A stretch of 64,000 bases of DNA, from NCBI GenBank assembly GCA_036426205.1, contig CM071568.1:224542239-224606238 (forward strand), written 5' to 3'. Every line of letters begins with the position of its first letter. The stretch's first letter is position 1. Source of the DNA: Ascaphus truei. Taxonomy: Eukaryota > Chordata > Amphibia > Anura > Ascaphidae. The translations under genes were made by a program, and so were the position numbers. The notes under the pieces are model-generated. The model had not been told where the DNA came from. It did no database searches and saw only the letters and a list, made by a program, of their open reading frames with translations. Of this stretch, positions 34,491-45,127 are shown one piece after another.

Positions 34491-35043
34491 GTTCATACCG
34501 CGATAGCAGGAGAGGGTTAAGGGGAGTAACCGAAAGACAGCACACGGGAAAACAGTGGGAGCCACATTGTGAGGGATCCCGGAAGAAATGGGAGTTAGGT
34601 TATCTTCAATTAGGTCAGTTGGTTTTATTTTTAGTAAGGTTAGTTATGGAGCGGGACGGGAGTAGGGGAGGGAGACCTGCTCTGAAGTCGGCATGGGCCA
34701 CGCGCTGGGGATGAAGAGAAGAGGTCTTCAGGGCCCTAGCGATACCCTTTGGGTCGGAACTCTTGGTGGGGGAGTCATACACCTAACCCAAGACTGGACA
34801 TCTTGTGCAAGGAACAAGGACCCAAAGGCGGTGGTCTCGGCGAGAGGAGGGACTCGAGAGGACGTCGAGAAATGTTGAAAGATGTTAAATGTTGTGTTGT
34901 GTTTATGAATACCCCAGTTTTCCCCTTTGTGTCCCCCCCCCCCCTTGTCTCTACAGGCGGGTGCAGAGAGACCTGGGACGTAAGAGTGAGCCGTAAATCC
35001 AGCCGTAGAATTGCTCTTCAAGATTCAAACAGAGTGAGGAAGA

Positions 35044-38000
35044 TTGTCCGATATACCGCTTCCAATGAGTAAGGAAATTCTGTTAATATCCCATAATGTT
35101 AAGGGTTTCAATAGCCCGGCAAAAAGAAGGGTCGCATTCAGAGACTACAAACGCAAAGGGGCAGAGATTTTATTTCTACAAGAGACACACTTTTCTAAAA
35201 CTAATTGTCCCAAATACTTTGACAAAAACTTCAGGGTGCACTTTCTATCCTCTGCACGGGTTAAAAAAAGAGGGGTAGCCATCTTATTACATAACCGTAT
35301 ACCGTTCATTAAGGATAAAACATATAGTGATAAGGAAGGTAGATACCTCATAGTGACAGGATCCATACGCGAGAACCCTATAACCCTTGCAGCAATATAT
35401 GCCCCTAATGATAATGCGACAGATTTCTTCCAAAAATTCTTTGACAAGCTCCGTATAGTGGCGAAAGGAAACACCATAGTGGCCGGAGACCTGAACAGGG
35501 CCCTAAATACAGACCTAGACAGATGCACGTCTATTAACAAAACCCATAGACAGGACGTACTAACAATAACAAAGGGATTAAAAGACTGTCAGCTTCTCGA
35601 CATATGGCGAGAACAACACCAGGGAGTAAGAGAATACACGTTCTTCTCCCATCCCCATAACAGCTACAGCAGGATAGATTACTTCCTTGTGTCCAATAGA
35701 TTAGTCCCCGGGGTCTCTCGTTCAGAGATCCATGATATTTCATGGTCCGACCATGCATCTATAGAGCTGCGGTGCACACTCATTCCGCTAGACAGACCTA
35801 GAGCGAACTGGAGGCTAAATGAGATCCTCCTGAAAATACCAGACCCGGAGAAGGAGGTAGAGGGTAAAATCAAGGAATATTGCGAGGAGAATGAGGGGAG
35901 TGGGCATCACTCTCCACGCCGTGGGAGGCCCATAAGGCAACCCTCAGAGGAGTATTAATGAATTTGGCCGCCAAACGTAAAATGAACGTGAAAAAAAGAT
36001 TAAGGATCTAGAATCACAACTAGCGGAGCTCTCTTCTCTGCATAAAACAAACAAACAGGACCACACGCTGAAACAGCTATTAGACACCAAAACAAAACTC
36101 AATCTCCTCCTCTTCTCCCAGGCCGAGAAGGAAATGGCATTGTCTAGGCGGAAATTTTATGAAAAGGCTAACAAACCTGATACCCTACTTGCCAATAAGC
36201 TAAAAAATAAGCTTCCAAATTACCACATTCACGCTATTCGGAATCAACAGGGCGACCTCACTTCCATACCTGGGAAAATCGTAGAGGAATTTAAAATTTA
36301 CTACGAAAAACTCTACAATGGAGATAAGGTCATAATACTAAAATGGGGGATTTATTGAACTCCTTCCTGAAAGAGGCAAAATTACCTACCTTGGGAAGGG
36401 CCGAGAGAGAGGCGCTCCAGGCTGACTTCACACTTGAGGAGCTATCGGAAGTCATCAAAGCATTAAAACCGGCCAAAGCGCCGGGGCCAGATGGCTTCTA
36501 AAATTTATATTATAAGAAGTATGCCAAAATGTTAGCCCCACATATGCTAAAACTATTTAATGGCATTCTAGAAGGGGCCTCCTTCCCAGCACAGATGCTC
36601 CAAGCATCAATCTCTGTGGTCCACAAACCTGGAAAGGACCCGGCAGACTGCATGAGCTACCGGCCTATTTCCCTGATTAATTCAGACATAAAAATCGACT
36701 CTAAACTTATAGCGAACAGGGTGGGTAGTGTTCTTCCCAGGTTAATCCATGCAGATCAAGTGGGGTTTATCGGAGGTAGACAAGCGGCAGATAACACCAG
36801 GAGAATCATTAATTTGATTGATCTGGCCCAAAAGAAAAACATACATTCTATGGTGCTTAGTCTGGACGCTGAGAAAGCCTTCGATAGGATTGATTGGCCC
36901 TACTTAACAGAAACATTGGGAGCGTTTGGCTTTGGGGGACGCCTCTTGAGAGCCATCCTGGCGCTGTATGAGGGTCCGACGGCGAGGGTGCGGCATCAGA
37001 GCTTCTCCTCTGATCAATTTCACATAAGAAGCGGAACGAGGCAGGGGTGCCCGCTGTCGCCGTTGTTGTTTGCCCTTTGTATAGAACCGCTAGCGGCGTA
37101 CATCCAAAACAGCCCAGATATATCAGGGATCTCCATTAGAGATCAGGAGCACAAAGCAGCATTATATGCGGACGATGTCATCCTAACATTATCCAAACCT
37201 CTCACGTCCCTTCCCAACTTGTTCGGAATCCTAAGCAAATTTAACCAAATCTCGGGCTTTAAGATCAATCAGTCCAAATCTGAAGCCCTCAACATAAACC
37301 TAACCAAAGACGTAGAAAAACTGATTGACCTCAACTTTAACTTTAAATGGCAAGCCTCCGCTATCAAATATTTAGGGGTATATCTCACAAGGGACTACAA
37401 AACATTATACAAAGCAAATTTTCCCAGGTTGATTAAGACATTGGGGGAAGATCTCAGAATATGGATGAAAGGGGGCATCTCATGGATTGGTAGGATACAC
37501 AGCGTGAAGATGAACCTCCTCCCAAAGATGTTATATCTTTTCCAGAGTTTGCCTATTCCTATAATATATTCAGACATCCTCTCCCTACAGTCACTAATCA
37601 TGAAATTTATTTGGAATAAGAAAAACCCAAGAATCGCACAGGGTATCCTAAAGAGACCCACCGTACGAGGGGGTCAGGCAGTACTACAAAGCGGCTCAAT
37701 TGGCTCAAATTCTCCAATGGCACACGGACCCAAGCTTAAGGAGATTGGTGGAGTTGGAGAAAACATGTTGTGCACCGATTGAACTCCAAAATCTGATCTG
37801 GCTACCCAAAAGAGGGGTAAGCAAGATAGGAATACCGCTCCAGACCATTGCCAGCTCACTACGAGTTTGGGAGGCCACTAAATTTAGCTGTAACTTGACT
37901 ACTAAAGCATCACTCATGACACCAATCACCGGGAATCCAGATTTCGCTCCAGGGTTGAATAGTAATAACCTATTAAATTGGACACAGTCGGGGATTACCC

Positions 38001-38069
38001 GCCTCAAAGATCTGGAGGGTAGGAAATATATACAAACATTTGAGCAAATTAAGTCTACAAAGGCTATCC
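35044..38069 (+). pseudogene. L1 ORF2: APE endonuclease and reverse transcriptase
   Basis: The first 915 bases are open. The endonuclease shows FLQETHF, KKRGVAILLHNR, TLAAIYAPN, VAGDLNRALN, SRIDYFLVSN and SWSDHASIEL, so all metal-binding and catalytic boxes appear present. The frame shifts at about 35,910, and a linker lies at 36,134-36,358. The RT occupies 36,365-37,780: PAKAPGPDGF followed by a stop, SYRPISLINSD, LDAEKAFDRIDW, GTRQGCPLSPLLF, ALYADDVILTL (YADD) and IKYLGVYLTRD. A frameshift near 37,680 leads to VRGGQAV... and then to the segment ending STKAI at 38,069, where the Rex1/CR1-like LINE interrupts. The protein continues PNKEFFRYLQIRDFY at 41,920. It would nick DNA and prime reverse transcription there; it is now inactive. 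Confidence 0.88.
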
Positions 38070-38071
38070 TT

Positions 38072-38690
38072 TGGAACTGCATTAGGCAGTGAGGCATTTA
38101 AAGTGAGCTTTTTAAGTGATAAAAACAGTTAGACTACAGTTAATATATATATAGTTAATATACTCACTTTCTTCATGCAAGACCAATAACCAATAACCTC
38201 AGCTGATATGACATGGATCTAATTGCATTCTCTTCACAGGTATGTTCCTGATGTTGAAACCCTCTGTATAAGACTGAATCTGGCCTTGTTGAATTGATAT
38301 ATAAGTATGTTCCTGATGTTGAAACCCTCTGTATAATGTAATATAGTGACCGGACTGTGTCCTCTGGTGGAATTGATAGGTATAATTCATGTTCCTGAGT
38401 TTTGAACCCCTTGGATAAGACTGAACTGCGCCTTGTTGAATGGAATATAAGTTAGTATGTTTGAATGTAAAAAGTTTTTTTATTTTTTTTCCTCTTAACT
38501 CTGTGCTGTTAATTGACCAATGGAACAAGCTGACTGATGGGAGGGAGGGGGAGGATCCTGTGACTTTGTTTGTGTATATACTACACCTTCGCTGAATTGG
38601 GCAGAGAACTGCATTAGGCAGTGAGGCATTTAAAGTGAGCTTTTTAAGTGAATAAAACAGTTAGACTACAGTTTGACTAGAGGGATTGGA
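38072..38690 (+). repeat. Repeats in the 5' region of the LINE
   Basis: A 66-bp block starting GAACTGCATTAGGCAGTGAG occurs at 38,075-38,140 and again at about 38,607-38,673 with one or two differences. Between them lie three diverged units starting ATGTTCCTGATGTTGAAACC (about 38,243, 38,308 and 38,389). Such 5' repeats in LINEs often carry the promoter; that role is inferred here. Confidence 0.75.
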
Positions 38691-39660
38691 TCTACTGCAC
38701 ACACTTTTACTCAAGACAACAAACGGTAAGCTATTCAGATCACACTATGACCCCATGCTTGTTAGCCTGCATAGTTTAACCCCCACCCCTTTCAACTTCT
38801 TTCACTGCAGCCTCTCCCAAAACTGACTGCACAAAACACTGAAACCCTGAATTGACCCTAGTCATTGCAATGCAGCAAAACACTTGAAAAGATACAGGCC
38901 CACCCCTGCGGTTTAGTCTGCACACATCACTCTGCTCACAACAGCTCCTTGCAGCATCGCCACCTCTGGCATCATGAACCTGCTATGTCTTCTAACTTTT
39001 TCTTTCTCCTGGCCTCATGAGATGTTACTCCCTCTATCCACTACAACTCCTCCATCCTGGCCACACCCAACTCACCATACACCCTGGACTACTCAAAGCC
39101 TTGCACTATCTACTGAATGTTGGTGGAGAACTCTAAAAACCAGCACACCAACCACACTGCTCACTCTAATGGAAAACACCACAAATTTACAACTTGCAAA
39201 CAAACTACCCAATTTCTACTCATACTATAGTTACTCTCTCTAGCAGGTGATTATTGTGAAACTAACCCAGGTCCTCCCATTTCAGCTGCTGGTCCCATGC
39301 CCTGAGATTCCACCTTTAATTCCAAAAAGGGCTATCTGTCGCCCATATAAACATTCGGTAGCCTGACTGCCGCACTAAATCTGGCATGATCAGAACTAAA
39401 GGAGACCGCACCTGGATGCGCTTATTGCATTAACCCAAAGCCAATCGTTCTACAGACAATCGATGATAGCGCATATCCTCCTACAAATCAAACCTGAGCT
39501 ACGCAGGAATATGACCCATTCAGGTGATGTAGCAGTTCCACCAGTGTCTTTTTAGCGAAGTGAAAAGATAGCAGTCAAAGAGAGGAGGTGAGGGGGTTCG
39601 TTTTGTGGCGACTGAAATTTTGCACGACATCGCTTACACGATTCGAACAACTTTCAGCTA

Positions 39661-41727
39661 GTGATACATCTTGCCATCCCCAAGTCAGGACAAACAGTGA
39701 CCACAAGCCTACTTGATATGAATTCGAACCACTATCTACGACTAAGTGGCAAGAGACGGCATAGGGCGTATGTTGCACACCCAGTGGTTTCTTTAAGTCC
39801 GCAGATGTCGTGCAGCGGATGCAATTATCTATGCCGCACTACATACTATTGGCCCCCCCACGCAAAAGCACAATATTACTCTGACAATCTCCACCAAAAT
39901 ACATCAAACCCAGCTAACTTCTGGAAGGTTATCAACAATATATTCCAGCCTCCTAACCATCAACAACCAAGTAATATCACTAAGGGGGATATTACTCTGA
40001 CAAACCCCACTGACATTGCAAATGCATTCAATGATTACTTTGTGGGGTGTGCCACTAACTTATTAGCGAAACGCAGCACAAACCCCAAACCTGAATCTCA
40101 TCCTGGGAGTACCCCTATAGTCCCACCCCCTCCCAACACTGCCCACAATTTTCAATTTAGCCCAGTATCTGAAGAGGAGATTACTCAAGCGCTCCTCAAA
40201 CTAAAACTAAGCAGCCAATGTGGACCCGACTTACTACAATCTAGGTTCCTACGACTTGGTGCCCCAGCCATTGCCAAACCAATTGCGTCCATAGTCAACT
40301 CTATCCTGTCTGCAGGCCATATCCCTAAGACCTGGAAAACTGCTAGAGTTGTCCCAATCTTCAAAAGTGGGGACAAAAACACTGTCTCAAACTACAGGCC
40401 AATCTCACTTCTCCTAATTCTATCCAAAGTTATGGAAAAATGTGTCCACTCCCAATTAAGCGATTTCTACACCAAGACAAATTTCCCTAGCCAATTCCAG
40501 TCTGGGTTTCGTCCCAAACACTCCACCGTAACTACCCTGCTAAAAGTTTGCAATGAAATCCAGTGCGGAATGGAACGGGGACAACTTACTGGTGCAGTAT
40601 TCCTAGATTTTGCAAAGGCTTTTGACACAGTTGATCATGTTATCCTGCTTAACAAACTCCAGAGCTCTGGAATAGGGAAACATGCTTTAAACTGGTTTCA
40701 GTCCTACCTATCAGGAAGATCCCAACATGTGTCCATCTCAGGCTCTAACTCCAACCCCCTGGATATCACCTGTGGTGTCCCGCAAGGCTCTGTTCTGGGG
40801 CCCCTACTCTTCTCAGTGTTCATTAATGATCTTCCCACAGCTTGTAAGGAAGCCTCAATACACATGTATGCAGATGACACAATCCTGTATGCACACAGCC
40901 ATAGCCTCTCTGACCTTCAACACATACTTCAGTCTGACTTTTTGAGACTCGAAAACTGGATTTCCCAAAACAAACTGTTTTTAAACACTGACAAGACGGT
41001 AACAATGGTATTTGGGACCAAGACTAAATTTGTAAAGCTTCCAGTGACTGAGCTCCTGATTAGAACCAACGCTAAAACCACCCTAACACCTGTCACTAGT
41101 TTTAAATACCTGGGCTTATGGTTTGACTCCCACTTAACATTCGGGATGCACATTGATACCCTGACAACCAAGACCTATGCCAAACTAGGGGTACTTTACA
41201 GGAACAAATCCTCCCTAAGTCTCCTGGTCAGAAAGCGTATTGCACAGCAGATGCTAATGCCAATTATTGACTATGGAGACATAGTATATGGCTTGGCTCC
41301 TCAAACCCACCTTAGCAAACTTGACACCCTCTACAATTCAATTTGTCGTTTTGTTCTCCAATGCAACTACAACACACATCACTGCGAAATGCTCAAAGAA
41401 CTAGATTGGTCATCACTAGAGTCTAGGCGCAAAGTTCACTTTTCCTGTCTCACCCTCAAATACTTTCTGGGCAAGCTACCCAGCTACCTGAACATGCTCC
41501 TCACCCCTACCACATGCAGTACCTATCACCTGAGATCAGACTCCAAAAGACTATTCATGGTCCCAAGACTCAACAAAGTATCCGGACGTTCCTCCTTCTC
41601 CTTCCGTGCACCCCAAAACTGGAACAACCTACCAGAGACTCTCATATCCACCACCAGCTTAAGTTCTTTCAAATCTAAGGCTGTCTCACACTTTAATCTG
41701 GTCTGTAACTGTTTCATACGCTCATAA
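39661..41727 (+). CDS. LINE reverse transcriptase, 688-codon open frame
   Basis: The frame is uninterrupted from an ATG at 39,661 to a stop at 41,727. Residues 1-60 look like leftover endonuclease or linker sequence. From about residue 75 the pre-RT region reads YYSDNLHQNTSNPANFWKVI. RT motifs follow: SNYRPISLLLILSKVMEKC, FQSGFRPKHSTVTTLLKV, FLDFAKAFDTVDHVILLNKL (catalytic Asp), [20 protein letters not shown] and MYADDTILYA (YADD), then FLNTDKTVTMVFGT and a C-terminal domain ending FRAPQNWNNLPETL. A normal element of this kind carries an APE endonuclease upstream; only about 0.4 kb separates GDYCETNPGPP from this frame, so the endonuclease is mostly missing. The RT could be translated but is unlikely to mobilise the element. 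Confidence 0.88.
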   Translation: MIHLAIPKSGQTVTTSLLDMNSNHYLRLSGKRRHRAYVAHPVVSLSPQMSCSGCNYLCRTTYYWPPHAKAQYYSDNLHQNTSNPANFWKVINNIFQPPNHQQPSNITKGDITLTNPTDIANAFNDYFVGCATNLLAKRSTNPKPESHPGSTPIVPPPPNTAHNFQFSPVSEEEITQALLKLKLSSQCGPDLLQSRFLRLGAPAIAKPIASIVNSILSAGHIPKTWKTARVVPIFKSGDKNTVSNYRPISLLLILSKVMEKCVHSQLSDFYTKTNFPSQFQSGFRPKHSTVTTLLKVCNEIQCGMERGQLTGAVFLDFAKAFDTVDHVILLNKLQSSGIGKHALNWFQSYLSGRSQHVSISGSNSNPLDITCGVPQGSVLGPLLFSVFINDLPTACKEASIHMYADDTILYAHSHSLSDLQHILQSDFLRLENWISQNKLFLNTDKTVTMVFGTKTKFVKLPVTELLIRTNAKTTLTPVTSFKYLGLWFDSHLTFGMHIDTLTTKTYAKLGVLYRNKSSLSLLVRKRIAQQMLMPIIDYGDIVYGLAPQTHLSKLDTLYNSICRFVLQCNYNTHHCEMLKELDWSSLESRRKVHFSCLTLKYFLGKLPSYLNMLLTPTTCSTYHLRSDSKRLFMVPRLNKVSGRSSFSFRAPQNWNNLPETLISTTSLSSFKSKAVSHFNLVCNCFIRS

Positions 41728-41919
41728 TATATATTTTCTTTAACTGTGCATGCAATGTCTTGTATATAATGTATACCTTGTTCATTTATGTAACTGTATT
41801 TGTAACCATGTATTATTTTGTTTTACTCTGTGCCCAGGACATACTTGAAAACGAGAGGTAACTCTCAATGTATTACTTCCTGGTAAAATATTTTTATAAA
41901 TAAAAAAAATAAAAAATCC

Positions 41920-42703
41920 CAAATAAAGAATTCTTTAGATACCTCCAGATCAGAGACTTCTACAACAAAACCCCAATCAGGCCAGCGAGAACAAATTTCG
42001 AGCAGCTGTGTTCCAGAGGTACGGACACGAGGGGACTTACATCTAGAATGTACAGGGAAGTGATCTGTCCAGAGACGCCTAATGAGAACAGACTGAGTTA
42101 CTGTACATCAGACAGTGGGAGACAGACCTAGGGGAAACGTTAGAAGACAAAGACTGGGACAGGATTATCCAAGCAGTAGCAAAAAGTTCAATCTGCACCA
42201 CACTAAAGGAGAGCGCATATAAGGTCCTTATTCGGTGGTACTACACTCCAGCTCGTTTGGCTAAATTTGTTAGGGGCTACTCTCCGCTTTGCCGAAAGCA
42301 GTGCGGGGAGGTGGCAGACTTGCGACACATGCTGTGGTCTTGCTCAAAGGTGGTCCCGATTTGGGAACAGATTAGAGACTGGTTACAGCGGATTCTCGGT
42401 TGGGAGATCCCCCTGGACCCGTGGGTGTTCCTTTTGGGCAGACGGATCCAGAGTCTGTCAAATGCGACGCATAAATTGATCGCGCATTTTGCAACCGCTA
42501 CAAGATGCGAGATCGCAGCATTATGGAAGCAACCAGAAGTTCCAATTATCCCCAAGATCAGAAACAGAATTTGGCACGTATGTCGGATGGAACAGTTAAC
42601 AAGTCTAGTTAATGACACCGGCACAAATTTCCTAAAAGTCTGGGCGCCTTGGTTGGCACAGACAGATATCCCAGGGGTAGATGCAACGGCAATTTTTCTT
42701 TAA
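41920..42703 (+). pseudogene. L1 ORF2 C-terminal segment (after the inserted LINE)
   Basis: This continues the L1 ORF2 left at 38,069, starting PNKEFFRYLQIRDFY. It includes a frame break between about 42,100 and 42,250. The open part 42,257-42,703 carries the cysteine-histidine motif CRKQCGEVADLRHMLWSC, as in the truncated L1 at 33,000, and ends at a stop at 42,703. Start and stop agree with the normal end of Tx1-like ORF2. Confidence 0.85.
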
Positions 42704-42925
42704 TAGCTATAGATGCGTTCTCCTTTGGGGGTCAGAGATCTGACAAAAATTAGAGACGCACAGGTAGACGACAGCCCCAACTAAAGACAGCCCCCCAACC
42801 ACTAGGAAGGTATCGAGCGATCCGAGGAGGAAGCAAGGAATGTACGGTTACAGGACGGTCGGAGGTTTCTAAAGCACAAGCGATCACGGCGATCTGGAGC
42901 CGTTCAGTCCTCCCCACCTCCCCCC

Positions 42926-43706
42926 TGTCAGGAATCGACGTTCTCCTCGCTTCCCACACAGAGCACTCCCTCCCCGCAAGGAGTCCCTGGACACACTAAA
43001 CAATCCTGCCTTACCGGTCTCCACGGCTCCTCGCCCCTGCCGCCGTCGCGGGATCACTCCCCTCGGCGATTCCTCTGCTCAGCGCCGGTCGCGTTCACGC
43101 CCTCCTACACGCACGCCTACACGTACGCCAGCCCCAGACGTTATGTGCATGCATTCTCAGTTTACAGAGCACACGCCTAACAGAGCACTTTTAACCACTG
43201 CTGCTACAGTGAGGCATCGCCCCCAAGCATCACACAGTTCAAGGCAAATCAATGATTACACTCAGCTGGGCTGTAACACCTCCCTCCTATCAGGGAGGAC
43301 TCCTTGCAGTCCTCCAGGCCTGCCCCCTTTTCCCATTGGCCTGCCCAGCTTTATTATGCCTGTGCTTCCCATCACTCGTCGCTCGACATAGTTCTGTATG
43401 GAAGCATTTGACTTTTCTATCAGTGACTCCTCAGGTATTGACGCGGATTGGACGACTACCCCCTCTGGCTCTCGACTTTGGCTCTACTTGGACTTCGTGA
43501 CTTCTGGCATCCCTGATCTTGGCAACGGCAATAACTACTCTTTCTCTACTACCGGTACCGGCAAGTATTGTCTTCACTACTATACCTGGCCTGGCAACAA
43601 TAACACCACACTCCGGACACGCTCCCTTTGCTGCGGGTGCGTGTATCCCTACATCCCACCTCAGCACAGGGGACGGGTCTGGTCTGCGGGCAGCACCGGC
43701 GTAACA
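42926..43706. mobile_element. Putative solo LTR in the L1 3' UTR
   Basis: The sequence begins TGTCAGGAATCGACG and ends CCGGCGTAACA, so it has TG...CA termini with short inverted ends (TGT/ACA). CCCCC stands on both sides, compatible with a 5-bp duplication, although it lies in a C-rich target and is weak evidence. Length is 781 bp, normal for an LTR, with no coding motif. The truncated L1 has an uninterrupted C run at the equivalent place (33,433). The family could be Ty3/gypsy or ERV; this is not decided. Confidence 0.6.
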
Positions 43707-43911
43707 CCCCCCCCCCCCCCCTCCCCCCCCCCCCCCCCCCCTGTCCGCCATCTTGTCTGTATTGTCATTGTATGTGGTAGCAACTAGTATTGGTGTAGTT
43801 GAATTGTTGCATATGTCTGTCAGAGCAAAAAAGATTGGAGGTTGAATACAATGGGCTGTGATATATTGTACGAATCTGTAACCCCAATAAAAATTTGAAG
43901 TTGAAAAAAAA
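43707..43911 (+). repeat. C-run and 3' end of the larger L1
   Basis: A C-rich stretch (43,707-43,741) is followed by L1 3' UTR sequence and CCAATAAAAATTTGAAGTTG with poly(A). This ending resembles that of the truncated L1 (AATAAAAAATTTTGAAAC and A run at 33,630). Confidence 0.75.
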
Positions 43912-44026
43912 AAAAACTCTTTAACTCATCAATTATTGAGGACATATCCCCCACAAAGTTTTCACCAGAGTGGGGAATGTGTGTCTAAGGGAGCATGTTA
44001 ATAATGTGTGGTCGAACCAGGTAATC

Positions 44027-44087
44027 GCGTTTATCATTGTGTTGACCACTGCCGGTACTAAAGAGTGGTCAACACAATGATAATCGC
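44027..44087. repeat. Near-perfect hairpin in the old L1 endonuclease
   Basis: Arms 44,027-44,050 and 44,064-44,087 are complementary over 24 bp with one mismatch; the inner 20 bp pair perfectly around a 13-base loop. Core word TCATTGTGTTGACCAC and its complement. Both arms code for expected endonuclease residues on the minus strand. Confidence 0.9.
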
Positions 44088-44333
44088 TTCTGGAGTAAGC
44101 CAGGTGTGGTGCTGAATAAAATGTGTAGTTCCATTCATTTGGGTGCTTCAATTTTCAAATGTAGCACAACGATAAATCCTGTATGCACTTGGACAGGTGA
44201 GTAGGAGTGTGTGAGTGTTGCATCTGATGGGTCCCTCGTAAAGAGCTTGATCGGTCTAGGTTTGTGTCACACAATGCAATAAAAATTTCCCACCAGAAAC
44301 ATTTTCCCCTCAGCAAATTCTGCTAGTAGTGGG

Positions 44334-44981
44334 AAAATCCAAAGAATAGAACAGGAGTTCTATATCTGGGCTTCAGGGATCATACAGTAAACATTTCAAT
44401 TTTTTTCTTCAGGTAAATATGAAGTTATTTTGGTGTTTTTAATATTTTCTTTGGGGTGGGTATAATAGATATGCAGTCCCTGGATTCAATGTTGCCTGAT
44501 CAATGCCAGATGCCTCCCAAATTTAGGAGTCTATGAATACGTATGTCGGGGGGCGGGGGGGAGAGGTCACCCTGGTCAGCGGACATCTGTCAGCCCTGGT
44601 AGATGCCCCTTATAATGCAGAACACCTGGGAGTATTATAATAGTTCCCCATCACTGTTCATGACAAACCCACCCCGTTATGGTGAAAAATTTTCAATTTG
44701 CAGTACTCGCAACTCCGCTGAATTAGACTCCGTTTGTGTGCTCCTGCCGATATCAGTACAACGAAAAGGAGGAATCCCACGATGAAATGAGAAAAAGGTG
44801 GCTTTATTAAGCGCCGAATGGTGTGAAAGTTTTTTTTATGCCATATTCTCTATGTTTACTTTTATGCTGTTATGAGCGAAATAAATGTTTTTTATTTTTA
44901 AATTGCATGCTCTAGCCCTCATTCTATACAGCAGTGCACCGCCATCTTTTTCTCATTTCACCGTGGGATTCCTCCTTTCCG
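44334..44981. mobile_element. Snap-back insertion with 9-bp target duplication
   Basis: TAGTAGTGG occurs at 44,325-44,333 and 44,982-44,990. The 648-bp insert contains a 41-bp inverted repeat with three mismatches: arms 44,762-44,802 and 44,941-44,981, core GGAGGAATCCCAC. The outer arm ends exactly at the right duplication. The remaining 430 bp on the left is unique and non-coding. The layout matches the insert at 60,580-61,249. A 5'-truncated PLE with inverted terminal repeats would look like this, but no PLE protein is present. Confidence 0.7.
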
Positions 44982-45127
44982 TAGTAGTGGAAAAAACCTC
45001 TGGAAGAACTGGTTTTGCCACTGATTGGGTGCGTAAATGTTAGCTACTGTAATTGGTGTGGATTCAATTTTACCTTTGAGAAGCAAAAAGGGCCCTCTTT
45101 ATCCGACTCACTCATTTCTACGAAGAA

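Larger units (their letters stand above)
38070..41915 (+). mobile_element. Rex1/CR1-like non-LTR LINE inserted in L1 ORF2
   Basis: The insert starts TTTGGAACTGC after ATCC and ends in an A-rich ATAAATAAAAAAAATAAA tail before a second ATCC (41,916). Removing it rejoins L1 codons for STKAI and PNKEFF in frame. It is 3.85 kb, with a 5' region containing repeats, a start-of-ORF2-like string (GDYCETNPGPP at about 39,250), an open 688-codon RT frame and a 3' UTR. The same 3' end recurs at 541-573 and 8,454-8,609. Exact clade (Rex1, CR1 or L2) is not certain. Confidence 0.85.
28266..43911 (+). mobile_element. Tx1-like L1, full-length frame, carrying three insertions
   Basis: The element begins at about 28,266 after AAAAAC and ends with AATAAAAATTTGAAGTTG and poly(A) at about 43,911. 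AAAAAC recurs at 43,912, which fits a short target duplication in the old minus-strand L1. Its own length is about 7.4 kb once the truncated L1 (29,988-33,630), the Rex1/CR1-like LINE (38,070-41,915) and the LTR (42,926-43,706) are removed. It has an intact ORF1, a long inter-ORF spacer, an endonuclease with conserved active-site motifs, and RT. Confidence 0.8.
25740..45127 (-). mobile_element. Old Tx1-like L1 split by later insertions (outermost layer)
   Basis: Minus-strand L1 ORF2 is read in order from 45,127 to 25,740 when later insertions are skipped. Endonuclease pieces lie at 45,127-44,982 and 44,333-43,912, and the linker, RT and C-terminal region at 28,265-25,740. Between them sits a 15.6-kb plus-strand L1 with its own insertions. 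Joining 43,912 to 28,265 restores a plausible ORF2 order: the DELK segment, then the WEAH segment conserved in the other L1s here. Confidence 0.75.
43912..45127 (-). pseudogene. Endonuclease fragments of the old L1, split by snap-back insert
   Basis: Reading down from 45,127, FLLLKGKIESTPITVANIYAPN ends in FFQRFFHYY at 44,982 (given in two parts for length). After the insert at 44,334-44,981, the frame resumes with LLAEFAEGKMFLVGNFYC at about 44,333, then HPNEWNYTFYSAPH, SRSDYHCVDHSLVP and AITWFDHTLLT down to 43,990. These are the APE endonuclease boxes, with GDFN changed to GNFY. Stops and shifts are frequent. Confidence 0.78.

Noticed and set aside
43143..43787. Overlapping open frames of 80-130 codons
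   Set aside because: They lie in the putative LTR and adjoining C run; proline or glycine runs reflect poly-C, not a gene.
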